In this document: positions 53,440-61,647 of the stretch, piece by piece
Numbering within the stretch: position 1 is the stretch's first letter
Layout: each line of letters begins with the position of its first letter
Assembly: GCF_029852145.1 (NCBI RefSeq)
Contig: NC_079979.1
Location: forward strand, 10,332,642-10,396,641
DNA from: Microplitis mediator
Lineage: Eukaryota; Arthropoda; Insecta; Hymenoptera; Braconidae
Length of the DNA stretch: 64,000 bases
Direction of reading: 5' to 3'
Notes under the pieces: model-generated
What the model saw: only the letters and a program-made list of their open reading frames with translations
What the model was told of the DNA's origin: nothing
The model's database searches: none
Position numbers and translations under genes: made by a program

Positions 53440-55439
53440 TTTTCTAACTTTTGTCCTAATTATCGGAAATGAGTCAGACCGAGCTCAGAACGCTCATTCA
53501 GATGCGTAGAGACGATATTAACCTATTCGGAGATTTTCTAAGAAACTTAGTTTTTTCGACTTTTCAGGTGGCAAAAAGACGATTTTTTAACTTTTGTCTT
53601 AATTATCGGAAATGAGTCGGACCGAGCTCAGAACGCTCATTCAGATGCGTAGAGACGATATTAACCTATTCGGAGATTTTTTAAAAAACTTGGTTTTTTC
53701 GACTTTTCAGGTGGCGAAAACACGAATTTTTAACTTTTGTCCTAATTATCGGAAATGCGTCGAACCAAGCTCAGAACACTCATTTCGATGCGTAGAGACG
53801 ATATTAACGTATTCGGAGATTTTTTAAGAAACTTGGTTTTTCGACTTTTCAGGTGGTGAAAACACGATTTTCTAACTTTTGTCCTAATTATCGGAAATGC
53901 GTCGGACCAAGCTCAGAACACTCATTTCGATGCGTAGAGACGATATTAACCTATTCGGAGATTTTTTAAAAAACTTGGTTTTTTCGACTTTTCAGGTGGC
54001 GAAAACACGAATTTTTAACTTTTGTCCTAATTATCGGAAATGCGTCGAACCAAGCTCAGAACACTCATTTCGATGCGTAGAGACGATATTAACGTATTCG
54101 GAGATTTTTTAAGAAACTTGGTTTTTCGACTTTTCAGGTGGCGAAAACACGATTTTCTAACTTTTGTCCTAATTTTCGGAAATTAGTTGCACCAAGCTCA
54201 GAACGCTTATTTCGATGCGTAGAGACAATATTTACCGATTCGGAGATTTTTCAAGAAACTTTGTTTTTTCGGCTTTTCAGGTGGCGAAAACGCGATTTTC
54301 TAACTTTTGTCCTAATTATCGGAAATGTGTCGGACCAAGCTCAGAACGCTCATTTCGATGCGTAGAGACGATATTTACTAATTCGGAGATTTTTTAAGAA
54401 ACTTGGTTTTTTCGACTTTTTAGGTGGCCAAAAACACGATTTTCTAACTTTTGTCCTAATTATCGGAAATGAGTCGGACCAAGCTCAGAACGCTCATTCA
54501 GATGCGTAGAGACGATATTAACCTATTCGGAGATTTTCTAAGAAACTTAGTTTTTTCGACTTTTCAGGTGGCAAAAAGACGATTTTTTAACTTTTGTCTT
54601 AATTATCGGAAATGAGTCGGACCGAGCTCAGAACGCTCATTCAGATGCGTAGAGACGATATTAACCTATTCGGAGATTTTTTAAAAAACTTGGTTTTTTC
54701 GACTTTTCAGGTGGCGAAAACACGAATTTTTAACTTTTGTCCTAATTATCGGAAATGCGTCGAACCAAGCTCAGAACACTCATTTCGATGCGTAGAGACG
54801 ATATTAACGTATTCGGAGATTTTTTAAGAAACTTGGTTTTTCGACTTTTCAGGTGGCGAAAACACGATTTTCTAACTTTTGTCCTAATTATCGGAAATGC
54901 GTCGGACCAAGCTCAGAACACTCATTTCGATGCGTAGAGACGATATTAACCTATTCGGAGATTTTTTAAAAAACTTGGTTTTTTCGACTTTTCAGGTGGC
55001 GAAAACACGAATTTTTAACTTTTGTCCTAATTATCGGAAATGCGTCGAACCAAGCTCAGAACACTCATTTCGATGCGTAGAGACGATATTCACGTATTCG
55101 GAGATTTTTTAAGAAACTTGGTTTTTCGACTTTTCAGGTGGCGAAAACACGATTTTCTAACTTTTGTCCTAATTTTCGGAAATTAGTTGCACCAAGCTCA
55201 GAACGCTTATTTCGATGCGTAGAGACAATATTTACCAATTCGGAGATTTTTCAAGAAACTTTGTTTTTTCGGCTTTTCAGGTAGCGAAAACGCGATTTTC
55301 TAACTTTTGTCCTAATTATCGGAAATGTGTCGGACCAAGCTCAGAACGCTCATTTCGATGCGTAGAGACGATATTTACTAATTCGGAGATTTTTTAAGAA
55401 ACTTGGTTTTTTCGACTTTTTAGGTGGCCAAAAACACGA
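53440..55439 (+). repeat. 1,000-bp (7-monomer) block, tandem duplication
   Basis: About 53,440-54,439 and 54,440-55,439 match at a shift of exactly 1,000 bp. Seven monomers would be 1,001 bp. Each copy has two monomers one base short (CTTGGTTTTTCGAC, near 53,830 and 54,119, and near 54,836 and 55,121) and one 144-bp GGCCAAAAAC monomer (near 54,427 and 55,427), which gives 1,000. Confidence 0.82.
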
Positions 55440-56134
55440 TTTTCTAACTTTTGTCCTAATTATCGGAAATGAGTCGGACCATGCTCAGAACGCTCATTTC
55501 GATGCGTAGAGACGATATGTACCAGTTCGTAGATTTTTTAAAAAACCAGGTTTTTTCGACTTTTCAGGTGGCGAAAACGCGATTTTCTAACTTTTGTCCT
55601 AATCATCGGAAATGAGTAGTACCAAGCTTAGAACGCTCATTCCGACGCGTGGAGACGATATTTACCAATTCGGAGATTTCTCAAGAAACTTGGTTTTCTC
55701 GACTTCTTAGGTGGCGAAAACGCGATTTTTTAACTTTCGTCCTAACTATCGGAAATGAGCCGGACCAAGCTCAGAACTTTTATTTCGATGCGTAGAGACG
55801 ATATTTACTAATTTGGAGATTTTCTAAGAAACTTGGTTTTTTCGACTTTTCAGGTGGCGAAAACACGATTTTCTAACTTTTGTCCTAATCATCGGAAATG
55901 AGTCGGACCAAGCTCAGAACGCTCGATTCGAACGTAGAGACGATTTGTACCAGCTCGGAGATTTTTTTCAAAATTTTGTTCTTTCGACTTTTCACGTGGC
56001 AAAAACGTGATTTTCTATCTTTTTTCCTAATTGATCAAAATAAGTCGAATTAAGCTCAGAACGCTTGTCTCAATGCGTATAGGCGATATTTATCATTTGG
56101 AGAGTTTTCCAAATACTTAGTTTTTTCGCCACTT
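55440..56134 (+). repeat. Degenerating right edge of array 1
   Basis: About five monomers with increasing divergence. The monomer near 55,643 carries CGACGCGTGGAGACG. From 55,920 the landmark itself decays (GAACGTAGAGACGATTTG, then AATGCGTATAGGCGATATTT) and spacing becomes irregular. The last recognisable forward piece is CTTAGTTTTTTCGCCAC at 56,116-56,132. Confidence 0.75.
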
Positions 56135-56153
56135 GACTAGTCGAATGAACCAA
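56116..56153. repeat. Head-to-head inversion junction with an 8-bp perfect palindrome
   Basis: Forward monomer sequence CTTAGTTTTTTCG (56,116-56,128) is followed by CGAATGAACCAAG (56,142-56,154), which is the same part of the monomer in reverse complement. GACTAGTC at 56,135-56,142 is a perfect palindrome near the centre. This is where array 1 changes orientation. Confidence 0.75.
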
Positions 56154-56487
56154 GTTTTCATAAATATTCTCGAATTTTTAAATCTCGGAATCGGTAAATA
56201 TCGTTTATACGCATTCAAACAAGCGTTCTGAGCCTTGACCGACACATTTCCAATGATCAGGACAAAAGTTGGAAAATTGCGTTTTCGCCGCCTAAAAAGT
56301 CGAATAATCTCTGTTTCAGAAAACCGTCGGAATCAATAAATATTGCTTATACGCATTAATATAAGTCTTCTGAGCTTGGTCTGACTTTTTTCTGATAAAT
56401 AGTACAAAAGTTACAAAATCGTGTTCTCGCTACGTAAAAAGTAGAAAAATTAAAGTCTCAGAGAAATCTTCGAACGGTCGAATATCG
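56141..56487 (-). repeat. Inverted, diverged array-1 monomers (two plus a fragment)
   Basis: Reading the minus strand restores the monomer order: GGCGAAAACGCAATTTTCC, AACTTTTGTCC, GATCATTGGAAATGTGTCGG, GGCTCAGAACGCTTGTTTG, AATGCGTATAAACGATATTT. One copy spans about 56,141-56,299, a second about 56,300-56,440, and a partial third runs to 56,487, where it passes directly into the minisatellite of array 2. Divergence is much higher than inside array 1. Confidence 0.8.
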
Positions 56488-56694
56488 CCGATAACTTACC
56501 GATTGCTGGTATTTCACCGACTGTAAATAGCTTACTGGGTGCTGATAACTTACCGATATCTGACAACTTACCGATGGCCGATAATTCACCGATTGCAAAT
56601 AACTTACTGACTGCCGATAACTTACCGACTGCTGATGACTGGCCGGTGGTCAGTAACTTGCTAGCGGTCGGTAACTTGCCAGCGGTCAGTAAAG
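56488..56694 (+). repeat. 18-bp minisatellite tract, first and longest clean example
   Basis: About eleven units of 18 bp. One subfamily is GCTGATAACTTACCGACT; the second, nearer the right end, is GGTCGGTAACTTGCCAGC. The two align with each other at about two thirds of positions. The order (ACTTACCG type first, ACTTGCCAGC type last) is kept in the later array-2 units that I read. Confidence 0.85.
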
Positions 56695-56735
56695 CCGGGC
56701 GGGAATATTTTTGTGACTCCACATGCCTCCTCAAT

Positions 56736-57074
56736 GTGGTCGCGCATACTACTAGAGCGCTGCCGTATCTGAGTGTCGTCCACCCCTAGCATGGGGCCTT
56801 TGGGAAGCCAAGAAAAACAAGTTTCAAAAAACCAAGAAAAATCTTCGAATTGATCAATGTCGCTGATACCTCACTGGGTGCCGATAACTTTCCTATAGCT
56901 GATAACTTACCGACTGTTGATAACTTACCGATTGCTAACAACTTAATGGCTGTTGATAACCTGCCAGCGGTCAGTAACTTGCCAGCGGTCAGTAGAGCTG
57001 GGCGGTGAATAACTTACCGGCGATCGGTAGAACCGGACGGATTATAATTTTGTGATTCCGTGTTCCTCTATAAT
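56736..57074 (+). repeat. Array-2 unit of 339 bp, shortest, lacking one satellite-derived segment
   Basis: About 60 bp shorter than the 399-bp units. The ATAAATATGTTT and CCACCTGAAAAGTC segment present in other units is absent. The unit goes from AAAACAAGTTTC through AATCTTCGAATTGATCAATG straight into the minisatellite. It is the first full unit after the inversion junction. Confidence 0.7.
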
Positions 57075-58651
57075 GTGGTCGCAGACACTACATGCGCGCT
57101 GCCAAATCTGAGTCCCGTCTGACCCCTAGCATGGGGCCTTTGGACAGCCAAAAAAACCAAGTTTTTATAAAACTCTTAGAATCAATAAATATGTTTTACC
57201 ACCTGAAAAGTCGAAAAATCCAAATTCTTAAAAAAATCGTCGAAATCTTCATCTTACCGACTGTTAATAACTTACTGATAGATGATAACTTACCGACTGC
57301 TGATGACTTGCTAGCGGCGGTACCTTGCCAGCAGTCAGTACCTTGCCAGCGGTCGATAACTTGTCAGCGGTCAATGACTTGCCAGCGGTCAGTAAAGCTG
57401 GGCGGGAAATAATTACCGGCGATCGGCCGAACGTGGTGAATTATAATTTTGTGATTCTGTGTGCCTCCGTAATGTGGTCGCGCACACTACAAGAACGATG
57501 CTAAATCCGGCTGCCGTCCGACCCCTAGCATGGGGCCTTTGAAAAGCCAAAGAAACCGAGTCTTGATAAAACTCGTAGAATGAAAAAATATGTATTACCA
57601 CCTGAAAAGTCAAAAATTCAAATTCTTAAAAAATCGTTGAAATCGTCATCTCACCGACTGTATTTACTCGACTGGGTGCTGAAAACAATGATATATAATA
57701 ACTGACCGATTGCTGATAACTTACCGACCGTCAATAACTTACCGGTCGTCGATAACCTGCCAGCGGTCGGTAACTTGCCAGCGGTCGGTACCTTGCCAGC
57801 GGTCAGTAAAGCTGGGTTGGTAATAATTACCGACGATCGGCCGAACAGGACGGGTTATAATTCTGTGATTCCGTGTGCCTCTATAATGTGGTCGCGCATA
57901 CTACAAGATCGCTGCCGAATCTGGGTGCCGTCCGACCCCTAGCATGGGGCTTTTGTAAAGCAAAAAAAACCGAGTCTTGATAGAACTCTTAGATTGAATA
58001 AATATGTTTCACTACCTGAAGAGTCCAAAAATCCAAATTCTTTAGAAAATCGTTGAAATTGTCATCTTACCGACTGTTTATAACTTACTGATAGCTGATA
58101 ACTTACTGACTGCTGTAATTTACTGACTGCCGATAATTTACCGACTGCTGATGACTTGCCAGCGGTCGGTAACTTGCCAGCGGTCAGTAACTTTCCAGCG
58201 GTCAGTAAAGCTGGGCAGGTAACAATTACCGGCGATCGGCAGAACAGGACGGGTTATAATTTTGTGATTCCGTGTGCCTCTATAATGTGGTCGCGCACAC
58301 TACAAGAACGCTGCCGAATCTAGGTGTCGTTCGACCCCTAGCATGGGGCCTTTGGAAAGCCAAAGAAACCGAGTCTTGATATAACTCTTCGAATGAATAA
58401 ATATGGTTCACCACCTGAAAAGTCCAAAAATCCAAATTCTTTAGAAAATCGCTGAAATTGTCATCTTACCGACTGGTAATAACTTACTTTTAGCTGATAA
58501 CTTACCGATTGCTGATATCTTACCGGCTGTTTATAACCTGCCAGCGGTCAGTAACTCGCCAGCGGTTGGTATTTCACCAGCGATCAGTAACTCGCCAGCG
58601 GTCGGTAACTCACCAGCGGTCGGTAACTTGCCATTGGTCAGTAAAGCTGGG

Positions 58652-58728
58652 CGGGTAATATATTACCCGTCCTGTTCGGCCGATCGCCAGTAATTATAAT
58701 TACTGGCGATAGGCCGAACAGGACGGGT
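58652..58728. repeat. Long palindrome (arms of 32 bp, one mismatch) beside a perfect 18-bp palindrome
   Basis: 58,665-58,728 is a 64-bp inverted repeat without a spacer, centred on GTAATTATAATTAC. The arms contain CCGTCCTGTTCGGCC and GGCCGAACAGGACGG. The only arm mismatch is G in CCGATCGCC (58,682) against A in GGCGATAGG (58,711). It overlaps a perfect 18-bp palindrome, CGGGTAATATATTACCCG, at 58,652-58,669. It could form a cruciform. It replaces the plain GGGTAATAATTACCGGCG of ordinary units. Confidence 0.9.
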
Positions 58729-60397
58729 TATAATTTTGTAATTTCGTGTGCCTCTATAATGTGGTCGCGCACACAACAAGAACGCTGCCAAATCTGGGTG
58801 TTGTCCGATTCCTAGCATGGGGCTTCTGGAAAGCAAAAAAAAACCGAGTCTTGATAAAACTCTTAGAATTGATAAATATGTTTCACCACCTGAAAAGTCC
58901 AAAAATCTAAATTCTTTAGAAAATCGTTGAAATTGTCATCTTACTGACTGTTAATTACTTAGTGGTAGCTGATAACTTACCGACTCCTGATAACTTACCG
59001 ACTGCTGATAACTTACCGGCTGTTGATATCCTGCCAGTGGTCAGTAACTCGCCAGAGGTTGTTAACTTGCCGGCAGTCAGTAAAGCTGGGCGGGTAATAA
59101 TTACCGGCGATCGGCCGAACTGGACGGGTTATAATTTTGTGATTCCGTGTGCGTCTATAATGTGGTCGCGCACATATAAGAACGATGCCAAATCTGGGTG
59201 CCGTCTGACCCCGAGCACGGGAATTTGGGAAAGCCAAAAAAACCGAGTCTTGATAAAACTCTTAGAATTAATAAATATGTTTTACCACCTGGAAATTAAA
59301 GAAATCGAAATTCTTAAAAAAATCGTTGAAATCGTCATCTTACCGACTGTTAATAACTTACTGATAGCTAATAACTTACCGATTGCTGATAACTTACCGA
59401 CTGCTGATAACTGACCGGCTGTTGGTAACCTGCCAGCGGTCAGTAACTCACTAGCGGTCGGTAACTTGCCATTGGTCAGTAAAGCTGGGCAGGTAATAAT
59501 TACTGGCGATCGGCCGAACAGGACGGGTTATAATTTTGTGATTCCGTGTGCCTCTATAATGTGGTTGCGCACACTACAAGAATGCTGCCGAATCTGGATG
59601 CCGTCCCACTCCTAGCATAGGGCCTTTGGAAACCCAAAGAAACCGAGTCTTGATATAACACTTAGAATTAATAAATATGTTTTACCATCTGAAAACTCCA
59701 AAAATCTAAATTCTTAAAAAAATCGTTGAAATCGTTATCTTGCCGATTGTGAATAATCGACTCGGTGCTGATAACCTAGTGATAGATAATAACTGAACGA
59801 TTGCTGATAACTTACCGAACGGCGATAACTTACCGGCCGTTGATTACCTGCCAGCGGTCGGTAACTTGCCAGCGGTAGGTAACTTGCCCGCGGTAGGTAA
59901 CTTGCCAGCGGTCGATAACTTGTCAGCGGTCGGTAACTGGCCAGCGGTCAGTAAAGCTGGGCGGGTAATAATTACCGACGATCGGCCGAACAGGACAGGT
60001 TATAATTTTGTAATTCCGTGTGCCTCTATAATGTGGTCGCGCACACAACAAGAAGGCTGCCAAATCTGGGTGTTGTCCGATCCCTAGCATGGGGCCTTTG
60101 GAAAGCCAAAGAAACCGAGTCTTGATATAACTCTTCGAATTAATAAATATGTTTCACCACCTGAAAAGTCCAAAAATCCAAATTCTTTAGAAAATCGTTG
60201 AAATTGTCATCTTACCGACTGTTAATAACTTACTGTTAGCTGATAACTTACCGATTGCTGATATCTTACCGGCTGTTTATAACCTGCCAGCGGTCAGTAA
60301 CTCGCCAGCGGTTGGTATTTCACCAGCGGTCAGTAACTCGCCAGCGGTCGGTAACTCACCAGCGGTCGGTAACTTGCCATTGGTCAGTAAAGCTGGG

Positions 60398-60474
60398 CGG
60401 GTAATATATTACCCGTCCTGTTCGGCCGATCGCCAGTAATTATAATTACTGGCGATCGGCCGAACAGGACGGGT
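60398..60474. repeat. Second copy of the long palindrome, perfect 32-bp arms
   Basis: 60,411-60,474 is a 64-bp perfect palindrome with the same centre GTAATTATAATTAC, preceded by CGGGTAATATATTACCCG at 60,398-60,415. It lies 1,746 bp after the first copy, the combined length of four array-2 units (474 + 401 + 399 + 472). Confidence 0.92.
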
Positions 60475-61000
60475 TATAATTTTGTCATTCCGTGTGCCTC
60501 TATAATGTGGTCGCGCACACTACAAGAACGCTGCCAAATTTGGGTGCCGTACGACCGCTAGCATGGGGCTTTTGGAAAGCCAAAAAAACCGAGTCTTGAT
60601 TAAACTCTTAGAATTAATAAATATGTTTTACCACCAGAAAACTCTAAAAATCAAAATTCTTAAAAAAATCGTTGAAATCGTCATCTTGCCGACTGTGAAT
60701 AATCGACTGGGTGCTGATAACTCAATGATTGATAATAACTTACCGATTGCTGATAACTTACCGACTGCTGATAACTTACCGGCTGTTGATAACCTTCCAG
60801 CGGTCGGTAACTCACCAGCGGGCGGTAACTAGCCAGCGGTCAGTAAAGCTGGGCGGGTAATAATTACCGACGATCGGCCGAACAGGACGGGTTATAATTT
60901 TGTAATTCAGTGTGCCTCTATAATGTGGTCGCGCACACTACAAGAACGCTGCCAAATTTGGGTGCCGTACGACCGCTAGCATGGGGCTTTTGGAAAGCCA

Positions 61001-61100
61001 AAAAAACCGAGTCTTGATAAAACTCTTAGAATTAATAAATATGTTTTACCACCAGAAAACTCTAAAAATCAAAATTCTTAAAAAAATCGTTGAAATCGTC
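61001..61100 (-). repeat. Satellite-1-derived segment inside an array-2 unit (representative)
   Basis: The segment contains AAACCGAGTCTTGATAAAAC and CTCTTAGAATTAATAAATAT, followed by CCACCAGAAAACTC and AATTCTTAAAAAAATCG. The reverse complement of the array-1 monomer reads CCACCTGAAAAGTCG, AAACCAAGTTTCTTAAAAAA, TCTCCGAATTGGTAAATATC in the same order. Two partial monomer pieces, joined head-to-tail on the minus strand, would explain it. Equivalent segments are in every other complete unit except the 339-bp one. Confidence 0.65.
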
Positions 61101-61277
61101 ATCTTGCCGACTGTGAATAATCGACTGGGTGCTGATAACTCAATGATTGATAATAACTTACCGATTGCTGATAACTTACCGACTGCTGATAACTTACCGG
61201 CTGTTGATAACCTGCCAGCGGTCGGTAACTCACCAGCGGGCGGTAACTAGCCAGCGGACAGTAAAGCTGGGCGGGTA
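61101..61277 (+). repeat. 18-bp minisatellite tract inside an array-2 unit (representative)
   Basis: About nine 18-bp units, including three consecutive GATAACTTACCG-type copies and then GGTCGGTAACTC and CCAGC types. It ends at GTAAAGCTGGGCGGG, where the next unit begins. Copy number of this element explains most of the unit-length variation in array 2. Confidence 0.82.
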
Positions 61278-61647
61278 ATAATTACCGACGATCGGCCGAA
61301 CAGGACGGGTTATAATTTTGTAATTCCGTGTGCCTCTATAATGTGGTCGCGCACACTACAAGAACGCTGCCAAATCTGGGTGTTGTCCGATCCCTAGCAT
61401 GGGGCTTTTGAAAATAAAAAAAAACCGAGCCTTGATAAAACTCTTAGAATTAATAGATATGTTTCACCACCTGAAAAGTCAAAAAATCCAAATTCTTTAG
61501 AAAATCGTTGAAATTGTCATCTCACCGACTGTTAATAACTTACTGATAGCTAATAACGTACCGATTGCTGATAACTTACCGACTGCTGATAACTTACCTG
61601 CTGTTGATTACCTCCCAGAGGTCGGTAACTTACCAGCAGTCGGTGAC

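Larger units (their letters stand above)
1..56134 (+). repeat. 143-bp satellite array (array 1), about 390 monomers head-to-tail
   Basis: Consensus monomer of 143 bp, read from GATGCGTAGAGACGATA. It then carries a variable ACCAATTCGG-like stretch, AGATTTTTTAAGAAACTTGG, TTTTTTCGAC, TTTTCAGGTGGCGAAAAC, a variable CACGATTTTCTAAC stretch, TTTTGTCCTAATTATCGG and AAATGAGTCGGACCAAGC, and ends CTCAGAACGCTCATTTC. The landmark GATGCGTAGAGACGAT recurs every 143 bp with no foreign insertion that I can see. Variants cluster at a few positions: ATTTACCAATTCGG, ATGTACCAGTTCGG, ATTAACCTATTCGG or ATCAACGTATTGGG; AAGAAACTTGG, AAAAGACTAGG or AAAAAACCAGG; CCTAATTATC, CCTAATCATC or CGCCTAATTATC; CATTTCGATG, CATTTCAATG or CATTCAGATG. 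The array is cut by the window start. It is satellite DNA of unknown chromosomal position. No transcription or protein function is implied. Confidence 0.97.
60507..61342 (+). repeat. Two nearly identical 418-bp array-2 units
   Basis: 60,507-60,924 and 60,925-61,342 are almost the same, including the private GCCGTACGACCGCTAGC change and AATAATCGACTGGGTGC. Differences are few, for example CTTGATTAAAC against CTTGATAAAAC. This is a recent single-unit tandem duplication. Confidence 0.85.

Noticed and set aside
146..55397. Many short open reading frames of 60-108 codons on + in array 1, mostly of 71 codons
   Set aside because: They are translations of one and a half monomers. 143 is not a multiple of three, so the frame shifts each monomer and the same stops recur. 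Overlapping copies in different frames, no upstream signals and no resemblance to a protein family that I know.
1..56134. CENP-B box in the 143-bp monomer
   Set aside because: I looked for the TTCG, A and CGGG core pattern on + and found no match in the common monomer types. This was by eye only, so a variant box is not excluded.
1..56134. Telomeric repeats
   Set aside because: TTAGG occurs singly within TTTTTAGGTGG variants, but never as tandem TTAGG or TTAGGG.
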